From Gammaproteobacteria bacterium (GTDB lineage: Bacteria; Pseudomonadota; Gammaproteobacteria; Competibacterales; Competibacteraceae), in the NCBI GenBank assembly GCA_003562535.1, contig PWUP01000074.1, positions 1-11,814 on the forward strand: a DNA stretch of 11,814 bases. Reading direction: 5' to 3'. Each line of letters begins with the position of its first letter. The first letter of the stretch is position 1. This document shows positions 5,388 to 11,814 of this stretch, in pieces. The position numbers and the translations under genes are program-made. The notes beneath the pieces are model-generated. The model saw nothing but the letters and a program-made list of their open reading frames with translations. It was not told where the DNA came from and searched no databases.

Positions 5388-7184
5388 ATGACATCAGAAT
5401 CCCCCCAAACCAGTGGCCTTGATGCCACTCGAATGAGCCAGACCCTAGGCGAAATCGCCAGCAAAAGCCAAAACCTAGTCAATGAATTTCTGCAACGTCA
5501 GGTCAATGATGGTTCGCTGGGTATGACTGATATGACCAACATTAATCGGGCGTTTATGGAGATGAGCCAACGCTTGATGACCGACCCCAACCGCCTGATG
5601 GAGGCACAACTGCGTCTGTGGCAAGACTATCTTGATTTGTGGCAAAAAAGTGCGGTGGCCTGGTGGGGACAATCCAGCAAACCGGTTGTGACACCGGCCA
5701 GCAGCGACCGACGTTTTCGCCATGAGGACTGGCAGCAGCAGTTTGTGTTTGACTACATCAAGCAGTCGTATCTGCTCACCGCCCGCTGGTTACACTCCAC
5801 CGTGACAGAAACCCAAGGATTGGACGATAAAACACGACGCAAACTGGATTTTTACACTCGACAATTTGTCGATGCGCTAGCGCCCACGAATTTCCCAGTC
5901 ACCAATCCCGAAGTGCTGCGGGCAACCCTAGATTCCGGTGGGGAAAATTTGCTTAATGGACTGAATAATTTATTGAGTGATCTCGAACGAGGCAAAGGCA
6001 AGCTGCACATCCGCCAAACCGATTTAAACCACTTCGAACCAGGACGCAATATTGCTGCCAGCCCAGGTCAAGTCATTTACCAAAACGAGCTGATGCAGCT
6101 CATCCAGTATCAGCCCAGTACTGAGCAAGTGTATCGACGGCCTTTATTGATCGTACCACCGTGGATCAATAAGTTTTATATTCTTGATCTGCGCGAAAAG
6201 AACTCCTACATCAAATGGTGCGTTGAGCAGGGCTTCACCGTGTTTGTCATCTCTTGGGTTAATCCCGATGAGCGCTTGGCGGAGAAAAACTTTGAAGACT
6301 ATCTCCAGACGGGGCTGTTAACTGCGCTGGATACCGTCGAGCAAGTGACGGGTGAAGCGGAAATCAATACAGTCGGCTACTGTTTAGGCGGTACCCTATT
6401 GGCCACGGCGGCTGCCTATCTGGCCAGTTGTGAGGATCAGCGGCTGAAATCATGTACCTTTTTCACCACCATGTTGGATTTCACCCAACCTGGTGAACTG
6501 GAAGTGTTCATCGATGAAGAAGAACTCACCGCCTTGGAGCAACGCATGGAGCAACGCGGCTATTTGGACGGTGCGGATATGGCCACCACGTTCAATATGC
6601 TGCGGGCTAACGATCTAATTTGGTCATTCTTTGTCAACAACTACCTGCTGGGTAAAGAACCCTTTCCGTTTGATTTATTATATTGGAACTCTGATTCCAC
6701 CCGCATGCCTGCGGCCATGCACAGCTTTTATCTGCGCAATATGTACCAAAACAATCTACTCAAAGAACCGGGGGGCATCACGCTGCTCGGTAAACCCATT
6801 GATCTTGGTAAGCTCACTGTGCCGGTGTATTCGGTTGCGGCCTGCGAGGATCACATTGCCCCATGGACTTCGGTGTATAGCGGGGCGCACTTACTCTCCG
6901 GACCGGTGCGTTTCGTATTGGGCGGTTCCGGACATATTGCCGGCATTATTAACCCCCCAGCCGCAGGTAAATACCACTATTGGACACGCGACACCCTGGA
7001 TGCAAACCCTGAGCAGTGGTTCCAAGCCGCTGAACGCCATGAAGGCTCTTGGTGGACGGACTGGCTAGAATGGGTGTCGGCGCAAGCGCCGGAGCGGGTT
7101 GCCGCGCGTATCCCCGGTGAGGGGCCATTAGCGGCTCTGGAGGCCGCCCCCGGCAGTTATGTGCGTCAACGGTCTAACCACTGA
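5388..7184 (+). CDS. phaC: Class I poly(3-hydroxyalkanoate) synthase PhaC
   Basis: PhaC polymerises (R)-3-hydroxyacyl-CoA into storage polyester at the surface of PHA granules. The 598 residues fit class I (Cupriavidus necator PhaC is 589). An N-terminal helical domain (about 1-200) precedes the alpha/beta-hydrolase core. The lipase-like box is GYCLGG at 330-335 with nucleophile Cys332. The catalytic Asp is Asp488 in CEDHIAPW and the His is His516 in GGSGHIAGIINPP; the matching C. necator residues are Cys319, Asp480 and His508. PPWINKFYILDL at 257-268 and the class I tail HEGSWWTDWLEW at 551-562 are also present. ATG 5388 follows GAGGAG at 5372-5377 with a rather long 10-base spacer. No phaA, phaB, phaR or phasin gene is in the window, so this is a lone synthase gene here, with its own upstream region. 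Confidence 0.96.
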   Translation: MTSESPQTSGLDATRMSQTLGEIASKSQNLVNEFLQRQVNDGSLGMTDMTNINRAFMEMSQRLMTDPNRLMEAQLRLWQDYLDLWQKSAVAWWGQSSKPVVTPASSDRRFRHEDWQQQFVFDYIKQSYLLTARWLHSTVTETQGLDDKTRRKLDFYTRQFVDALAPTNFPVTNPEVLRATLDSGGENLLNGLNNLLSDLERGKGKLHIRQTDLNHFEPGRNIAASPGQVIYQNELMQLIQYQPSTEQVYRRPLLIVPPWINKFYILDLREKNSYIKWCVEQGFTVFVISWVNPDERLAEKNFEDYLQTGLLTALDTVEQVTGEAEINTVGYCLGGTLLATAAAYLASCEDQRLKSCTFFTTMLDFTQPGELEVFIDEEELTALEQRMEQRGYLDGADMATTFNMLRANDLIWSFFVNNYLLGKEPFPFDLLYWNSDSTRMPAAMHSFYLRNMYQNNLLKEPGGITLLGKPIDLGKLTVPVYSVAACEDHIAPWTSVYSGAHLLSGPVRFVLGGSGHIAGIINPPAAGKYHYWTRDTLDANPEQWFQAAERHEGSWWTDWLEWVSAQAPERVAARIPGEGPLAALEAAPGSYVRQRSNH

Positions 7185-7229
7185 ACTCAGCAAGTTTGGC
7201 TCGATTATTGCTAGATGTCATCGGTTGGT

Positions 7230-7257
7230 AACCAGTCGGCCCGAATCGCCGCTGGTT
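7230..7257 (+). terminator. Hairpin after phaC, possible transcript end
   Basis: AACCAG at 7230-7235 and CGGC at 7237-7240 pair with GCCG at 7248-7251 and CTGGTT at 7252-7257, with one bulged T and a 7-base loop. This gives a 10-bp GC-rich stem 45 bases past the phaC stop. GCGCCGAC follows rather than a T-run, so it may be a Rho-assisted end, an mRNA-stabilising hairpin or part of the relA leader. Confidence 0.4.
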
Positions 7258-7323
7258 GCGCCGACAAGCACTACAGCGCGCCCCTAGCAATCGCGCACTC
7301 ACAGTCTAGATACGGAGTCTGCC

Positions 7324-9498
7324 ATGGTTACTCTGGCTCATGCCCCTACGACCAGCACTGATTTTGAACATTGGCTCAGCACATTGAATGCACGCTGGGC
7401 TAACGACCGCCGTGAACATTTACGCCACGCCCACGCAACGGCACTGCGCTGCCTACCCGATAGTCGTACCGGTCTAACGGCGGCGGGTTTACTCACTTCA
7501 TTGCGCCTTGATTACGAGGCCGTGTGCGCGGCCATACTTCAAGAGGCGGTTGACCAACACATTCTGTCACGTTCTGACATACGGGCTGAGTTCGGCGATG
7601 GCGTGGCCAAGTTGATCAAAGGGGTTTCGCGCCTAGAGCTGATTGGGATGCTCCACCAGAGGGGGCCACAAACACCGCAACAAATCGAAGGGTTGCGCAA
7701 AATGTTGCTGGCTATGGCCAAAGACATTCGGGTGGTAGTGATTAAACTGGCTCTGCGCCTATGTCAGATGCGAGATATTGATCAACTCCCCGAAACCCAG
7801 CGGCATGCCTTTGCTCAAGAAACCCTAGATATTTTTGCGCCACTGGCCAACCGTTTGGGTATCGGCCAATTCAAATGGGAGCTGGAGGATTTAGCGCTGC
7901 GGACGCTCGACCCAGACAGCTATAAAACCATTGCCCGTGCTTTGGATGAACGCCGCACTGACCGCGAACGCTATATTAAAAAGGTACTCAGTGAACTGGC
8001 TAGAGCGCTGCGGCGCTGCAAGCTGCACTCCGAACTCAGTGGTCGGGTCAAACACATTTACAGCATCTGGCGCAAAATGCAGCGTAAGCGTTTAGCCTTT
8101 GATCAAATCTTCGATGTCCGAGCGGTGCGCTTGTTGGTGCCGACGGTTGAAGACTGTTACGCCGCGCTCAGTGTGGTGCACACGTTGTGGAAAAACTTAC
8201 CCCATGAATTTGATGATTACATCGCCCAACCCAAAGAAAACGGCTATCAGTCACTGCATACGGCGGTTATCGGCCCAGAAGGCAAGGTACTGGAAGTACA
8301 AATCCGCACCTTAGACATGCACCATAGCGCTGAACTGGGCGTGGCCGCACACTGGCGTTATAAAGAAGGCTCCCAGTCCCAAGAATCTGCTTTTGAACAA
8401 CAAATTGCTTGGTTACGGCGTCTATTAGAGTTGAAAGACAGTGATCACAGTGCCGATGAGGTCATCGACTACTTTAAAGCGGAAGTCTTTCATGATCAGG
8501 TTTATGTCGTCACTCCAAGGGGCGATGTGATCGGTCTGACTCAAGGCGCGACGCCCTTGGATTTTGCCTACTTGGTACACACCGAAGTCGGCCACCGCTG
8601 CCGTGGGGCCAAAGTCAACAGCCGCATCGTACCGCTGAACTATGAGCTGGCCAATGGCGATCATGTGGAAATCATCACCGCCAAAACCGGCGGCCCGAAT
8701 CGCAACTGGCTGCGTCCTCATCTCGGCTATCTGAAAACGTCACGCGCCCGCGCTAAGGTGCGTCATTGGTTCCGCCAACAAAATCGAGAAAAAATCATCA
8801 TGGCGGGGCGCACCACCTTAGAACAAGAACTCCAGCGGCTGGGGCTGAATCTGCGCCAAGTCAATCTGGATCAGTTGGCCGCTCGGTTCAATGGCAAAAA
8901 AGCCGAAGACTTATTTCTCAATATTGGCAATGAGGAATTGTCCAGCGTCAGTGTGATCAATGCCCTGCAAGATCAGCTCATGCCCGAACCTGAGCAGGAA
9001 TTTGTGCCGATCAATCGCCATCGTGCCCGCCAGCAAGACCAAGCGGGCAATGATGTGCGCATCCTCGGGGTGGGGAATCTACTGACTCAGATTGCCGGTT
9101 GCTGTAAGCCTGTGCCGTATGAGCCGATTATTGGCTTTATCACTCAAGGGCGTGGGGTGTCGATTCATCGCCGCGACTGCGCGAATCTCGTCAACTTGGA
9201 GACTTTCCACCAAGAGCGTTTTATTGAAGTGGAGTGGGGTCAAGAGGACAATACCGCCTACGCCGTTGAGCTGGAAATCGATGCCTTTGACCGCACGGGA
9301 TTGCTGCGCGACATCACCGAAGTCTTAGCCAATGAGCGCGCCAATGTGCTGGCTGTCAACACCCTGACCGATACCAGCACCTTCAGCGCGACCCTGACCA
9401 TGACAGTCGAAGTCACCGATCTGGCTCAGCTCAGTCGGCTTATGGATCGGATTGTCCAACTACCCAATGTGTTTTCGGTGCATCGTATACAGCATTGA
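7324..9498 (+). CDS. relA: GTP pyrophosphokinase RelA ((p)ppGpp synthetase I)
   Basis: RelA binds ribosomes stalled with uncharged tRNA and transfers pyrophosphate from ATP to GTP or GDP, starting the stringent response. The 724 residues (E. coli 744) run: decayed HD domain about 30-200, synthetase about 235-350, TGS 392-453, a conserved-cysteine domain with GCCKP at 592-596 and HRRDC at 615-619, and ACT about 646-724. At the position of the HD pair and the downstream ED of bifunctional enzymes the sequence reads ILQEAVDQ (71-78), so hydrolase activity should be lost. The synthetase has YSIWRKMQ at 246-253 and EFDD at 295-298, the EXDD signature of monofunctional RelA rather than RXKD. GGAG at 7314-7317 supports the ATG. 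A hydrolase-competent SpoT must be encoded elsewhere. The gene ends at a good intrinsic terminator. Confidence 0.96.
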   Translation: MVTLAHAPTTSTDFEHWLSTLNARWANDRREHLRHAHATALRCLPDSRTGLTAAGLLTSLRLDYEAVCAAILQEAVDQHILSRSDIRAEFGDGVAKLIKGVSRLELIGMLHQRGPQTPQQIEGLRKMLLAMAKDIRVVVIKLALRLCQMRDIDQLPETQRHAFAQETLDIFAPLANRLGIGQFKWELEDLALRTLDPDSYKTIARALDERRTDRERYIKKVLSELARALRRCKLHSELSGRVKHIYSIWRKMQRKRLAFDQIFDVRAVRLLVPTVEDCYAALSVVHTLWKNLPHEFDDYIAQPKENGYQSLHTAVIGPEGKVLEVQIRTLDMHHSAELGVAAHWRYKEGSQSQESAFEQQIAWLRRLLELKDSDHSADEVIDYFKAEVFHDQVYVVTPRGDVIGLTQGATPLDFAYLVHTEVGHRCRGAKVNSRIVPLNYELANGDHVEIITAKTGGPNRNWLRPHLGYLKTSRARAKVRHWFRQQNREKIIMAGRTTLEQELQRLGLNLRQVNLDQLAARFNGKKAEDLFLNIGNEELSSVSVINALQDQLMPEPEQEFVPINRHRARQQDQAGNDVRILGVGNLLTQIAGCCKPVPYEPIIGFITQGRGVSIHRRDCANLVNLETFHQERFIEVEWGQEDNTAYAVELEIDAFDRTGLLRDITEVLANERANVLAVNTLTDTSTFSATLTMTVEVTDLAQLSRLMDRIVQLPNVFSVHRIQH

Positions 9499-9509
9499 GC
9501 TTTAGGTAA

Positions 9510-9536
9510 GCACTTAGACACCTAGTGCATTTTTTT
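9510..9536 (+). terminator. Intrinsic terminator of relA
   Basis: GCACTTAG at 9510-9517 pairs with CTAGTGC at 9522-9528 (7 bp with one bulged T) around an ACAC loop, followed by seven T at 9530-9536. It starts 12 bases past the relA stop. It overlaps the -35 element and spacer of the predicted aspS promoter. Confidence 0.75.
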
Positions 9537-9544
9537 CGTATAAT
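9515..9544 (+). promoter_or_regulatory. Predicted sigma-70 promoter of aspS
   Basis: TAGACA at 9515-9520 (five of six matches to TTGACA) and a perfect TATAAT at 9539-9544 are 18 bases apart. Transcription would start near 9551, giving a leader under 30 bases before the ATG at 9579. The T-run of the relA terminator forms part of the spacer. Confidence 0.7.
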
Positions 9545-9578
9545 TAACCGTTTTTATCTTGTTCAAGGAATTAGTACC

Positions 9579-11348
9579 ATGCGCAGCCATTACTGCGGTC
9601 AAGTTACCGAACACTGTCTCGATCAAACCCTCACTGTATGTGGTTGGGTGTACCGTCGGCGTGACCACGGCGGTGTGATTTTTATTGATCTGCGTGATCG
9701 CGAGGGATTCGTTCAAGTGGTTATTGACCCTGACACCCCCGAAGCCTTTGCCAACGCCGAGCGGGTGCGTAATGAGTACGTTGTGCAGGTGCACGGTCGA
9801 GTGCGGTTGCGACCGGAAGGGACGCAGAATCTTAGTTTACCCACTGGGCGCATTGAGATTTTAACTCACCAGCTCACCATACTGAACGCCTCAGCACCGA
9901 TTCCCTTCCAAATTGATGATGAAGAGGTCTCCGAAGAAGTGCGGCTGCGTTATCGGTATTTGGATCTGCGCCGCCCCGATATGCAGCAGCGTTTGCTGTT
10001 GCGGGCGCGGGTCAGCAGCACAATTCGTCAGTTTATGGATCAACACGGTTTCATCGATATTGAAACCCCGATGCTGACCCGAGCCACTCCCGAAGGTGCG
10101 CGGGATTATCTGGTGCCGAGCCGTACCCATCCGGGCAGTTTTTTTGCGTTACCGCAATCACCGCAGTTGTTCAAGCAATTACTGATGATGGCTGGCTATG
10201 ACCGCTATTATCAAATCGTCCGCTGTTTTCGTGATGAAGATCTGCGGGCGGATCGGCAACCGGAATTCACCCAGCTTGATGTAGAAACCAGCTTTCTCGA
10301 TGAAACCGCAATTACCACACTCATGGAGGCTTTAATCCGCCACCTGTTCCGTGAGGTGTTGGCGGTGGAGTTACCCGATCCCTTTCCACGGCTGGCCTAT
10401 GCTGAAGCCCTGAAGCGTTATGGCTCGGATAAACCCGATTTACGCATTCCACTGGAGCTGGTGGAGTTGTCCGATCTGATGGGTGAAGTGGATTTCAAGG
10501 TGTTTTCCGGCCCCGCACTCGACCCGCAAGGGCGGGTTGCGGCATTGCGCTTGCCTGCGGGCAGTAAACTGACCCGCAAGGACATCGACGGCTACACCGA
10601 GTTTGTAGGCCGTTATGGTGCCAAGGGTCTGGCTTATATCAAGGTTAATGATTGCACCAGCGGGCGCGAAGGGCTGCAATCTCCCATTGTCAAATTTTTA
10701 CCGGATGCGGTACTGCACGGTATTTTGCAGCGTACCGCCGCTGAGAACGGCGATGTGATTTTCTTTGGTGCGGATCGGGCTGAAATCGTCAATGATGCTC
10801 TAGGGGCGCTGCGGGTGCGCCTCGGTCATGATTTAGGACTAGTCGAGGAGCGCTGGGCACCGCTGTGGGTGGTGGAATTCCCAATGTTTGAATGGGATAC
10901 CAAGGAAAAACGTTGGAATGCCCTGCATCATCCCTTTACCGCACCACGCGATGAATCGCCAGACGCCTTAGTGGCTGATCCCGGCCGGTCGCTATCGCGA
11001 GCGTACGATATAGTGTTAAACGGCACTGAAATTGGTGGAGGTTCGGTACGGATTCATAACCCGACTATGCAGCAGGCGGTGTTTGATATTCTCGGCATCG
11101 GTGCCGAGGAAGCGCAGAGCAAGTTTGGGTTCTTACTGGATGCCCTGCGTTTTGGTTGCCCGCCGCACGGGGGGATTGCCTTTGGCCTAGATCGGTTGGT
11201 GATGCTGATGGCCGGTGCGCGTTCCATCCGCGATGTGATTGCCTTTCCCAAAACCCAGACTGCGGCTTGCGTGCTGACTCAAGCGCCCGCGCCGGTTGCT
11301 GAGGCACAACTGCATGAGTTGAATCTGCGGTTACGTCGAGTGCCTTAG
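9579..11348 (+). CDS. aspS: Aspartyl-tRNA synthetase, probably non-discriminating (Asp/Asn)
   Basis: This class IIb enzyme charges tRNA(Asp) with aspartate. Its 589 residues match the bacterial form (E. coli 590). The N-terminal OB-fold binds the anticodon (CGWVYRRRDHGGVIFIDLRD, 21-40). The core has QSPQ at 193-196, motif 2 FRDEDLRADRQPEFTQLD at 217-234 and motif 3 GIAFGLDRL at 532-540, with a bacterial GAD insertion at about 285-420. His30 and Gly81 (RPEG) replace the Leu and Lys of E. coli at these sites; as I recall, His and Gly there mark the Pseudomonas aeruginosa enzyme, which also charges tRNA(Asn) and relies on GatCAB. The frame opens upstream at 9525, but ATG 9579 is right: AAGGAA at 9565-9570 is well spaced, the family begins MRSHYCGQ, and the upstream codons overlap the promoter. 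It appears monocistronic. Confidence 0.96.
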   Translation: MRSHYCGQVTEHCLDQTLTVCGWVYRRRDHGGVIFIDLRDREGFVQVVIDPDTPEAFANAERVRNEYVVQVHGRVRLRPEGTQNLSLPTGRIEILTHQLTILNASAPIPFQIDDEEVSEEVRLRYRYLDLRRPDMQQRLLLRARVSSTIRQFMDQHGFIDIETPMLTRATPEGARDYLVPSRTHPGSFFALPQSPQLFKQLLMMAGYDRYYQIVRCFRDEDLRADRQPEFTQLDVETSFLDETAITTLMEALIRHLFREVLAVELPDPFPRLAYAEALKRYGSDKPDLRIPLELVELSDLMGEVDFKVFSGPALDPQGRVAALRLPAGSKLTRKDIDGYTEFVGRYGAKGLAYIKVNDCTSGREGLQSPIVKFLPDAVLHGILQRTAAENGDVIFFGADRAEIVNDALGALRVRLGHDLGLVEERWAPLWVVEFPMFEWDTKEKRWNALHHPFTAPRDESPDALVADPGRSLSRAYDIVLNGTEIGGGSVRIHNPTMQQAVFDILGIGAEEAQSKFGFLLDALRFGCPPHGGIAFGLDRLVMLMAGARSIRDVIAFPKTQTAACVLTQAPAPVAEAQLHELNLRLRRVP

Positions 11349-11554
11349 TCGTATTTAATCCACTGAGTACATATAGCCCGTCATGGCTATTCCCAATCTG
11401 GTGGCCCGTTCCTTGTATGTCGAACGGCTGCAAGAACTGTGGCACCCGATGAGATGGCTTAACCGAACCACCGTACAGCGGGGTTCTTATGGTCATTGCA
11501 GGGAGCAAAAAACAGGGTGATGAGTCGGTACTCGATGTGGTGTTGGGTGTAGCA

Positions 11555-11584
11555 TTGATGTGCCGTTGTGTGTGATCCTATACT
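11555..11584 (+). promoter_or_regulatory. Possible promoter for the Rpn-family gene
   Basis: TTGATG at 11555-11560 (four of six matches) and TATACT at 11579-11584 (five of six) are 18 bases apart. The start would be near 11591, leaving a leader of about 90 bases that contains the 30-base palindrome. Confidence 0.35.
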
Positions 11585-11616
11585 CGGTAGGAGTTATCCG
11601 CTATTCTGAGCGCGTA

Positions 11617-11646
11617 AGTAGGGGCACGGCGCGCCGTGCCCCTACT
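11617..11646. repeat. Perfect 30-base palindrome AGTAGGGGCACGGCG / CGCCGTGCCCCTACT
   Basis: The two 15-base halves are exact reverse complements with no spacer, centred between 11631 and 11632. It would form a strong GC-rich hairpin in RNA or a cruciform in DNA. GTAGGGGC...GCCCCTAC ends are typical of dispersed intergenic repeats in many bacteria. It lies 36 bases before the Rpn-family ATG. Confidence 0.85.
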
Positions 11647-11681
11647 GCGCCCTCTAACGACCGACCGATCCACAACATCCG

Positions 11682-11814
11682 ATGAAACCGCTTCTCGATC
11701 CTAAAAACGATTACGTCTTCAAACGGCTGTTTGCCGAAACCCCCGAACGGCTCACCGCCCTGATTAACGACCTGCGCCCCGATTTACCCGCGATCACGGT
11801 GGTCGAGATCCTCA
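11682..11814 (+). CDS. Rpn-family recombination-promoting nuclease / putative transposase, 5' part
   Basis: The first 44 codons are present and the gene runs off the right edge. MKPLLDPKNDYVFKRLFAE, followed by TPERLTALINDLR, is the typical N-terminus of Rpn/YhgA-like proteins of the PD-(D/E)XK nuclease superfamily (the (L)DPK.D.VFK.LF signature). Members are DNA endonucleases that raise RecA-independent recombination and are often annotated as transposases; they occur in many dispersed copies. The catalytic D..E.K residues would be further downstream and cannot be checked. The ATG has no evident Shine-Dalgarno (CACAACATCCG), which is odd, but the homology begins right at it. A palindrome and a possible promoter lie upstream. 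Confidence 0.8.
   Translation, partial: MKPLLDPKNDYVFKRLFAETPERLTALINDLRPDLPAITVVEIL

Larger units (their letters stand above)
11349..11681. other. Gene-free stretch between aspS and the Rpn gene
   Basis: This 333-base region has no ORF I can support. It holds a weak stem-loop, ATAGCC-N6-GGCTAT at 11373-11390, 24 bases past the aspS stop, with no T-run but possibly aiding transcript end formation. A possible promoter lies at 11555-11584 and a perfect palindrome at 11617-11646. A 45-codon plus-strand frame at 11383-11520 has no ribosome site and no recognisable product. Confidence 0.6.

Noticed and set aside
9525..9578. Upstream extension of AspRS by 18 codons
   Set aside because: It would start within the T-run of the relA terminator, ahead of the TATAAT box. 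Family alignment and the Shine-Dalgarno both favour 9579.
11065..11508. Minus-strand frame of 147 codons at the end of aspS
   Set aside because: It lies mostly antisense to the conserved AspRS motif 3 region, has no ribosome site or recognisable family, and is explained by codon composition on the opposite strand.
11383..11520. Plus-strand 45-codon frame after aspS
   Set aside because: It has no Shine-Dalgarno and no recognisable product, and its start overlaps a stem-loop. It could be a remnant, but nothing supports a gene.

Overview
The window looks like chromosomal DNA of a gammaproteobacterium that stores polyhydroxyalkanoate (PHA). The RelA is the beta/gamma-type monofunctional form with a decayed hydrolase domain and an EFDD synthetase motif. 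RsgA, PepN and AspRS align closely, residue for residue, with their Escherichia coli or Pseudomonas counterparts as I remember them. A class I PHA synthase sits among them. I cannot place the genus from sequence alone.

Layout. Bases 1-480 are an accessory patch on the minus strand: the 5' end of a HigB-like toxin gene running off the left edge, its promoter with two inverted repeats, and a 50-codon remnant of the prolyl-tRNA synthetase gene (codons about 4-53) with neither start nor remainder. A TTGACA promoter near 492 then faces right into two small envelope genes: a 58-residue DUF1328/YtjA membrane protein and a 159-residue acidic helical lipoprotein. From 1480 to 11348 five large genes follow on the plus strand: rsgA (TTG start), pepN, phaC, relA and aspS. 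The right edge (11349-11814) holds a gene-free stretch with a possible promoter and a perfect 30-base palindrome, then the first 44 codons of an Rpn-family (PD-(D/E)XK) nuclease/transposase-like gene.

How the genes relate. rsgA and pepN are 48 bases apart and probably cotranscribed. phaC has its own 257-base upstream region with repeat-element fragments and short palindromes, so it is probably a separate unit. relA follows after a hairpin-bearing 139-base gap and ends at a good intrinsic terminator that overlaps the predicted aspS promoter. Ribosome maturation (RsgA), (p)ppGpp synthesis (RelA), aminoacylation (AspRS), peptide recycling (PepN) and carbon storage (PhaC) all touch growth control, but their adjacency may be accidental.

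Most of the window is ordinary housekeeping sequence. I see no convincing new multi-gene system. The points most worth a second look are the proS fragment beside the toxin gene, the palindromes in the toxin promoter, the palindrome before the Rpn gene, and the residues in AspRS that suggest a non-discriminating enzyme.
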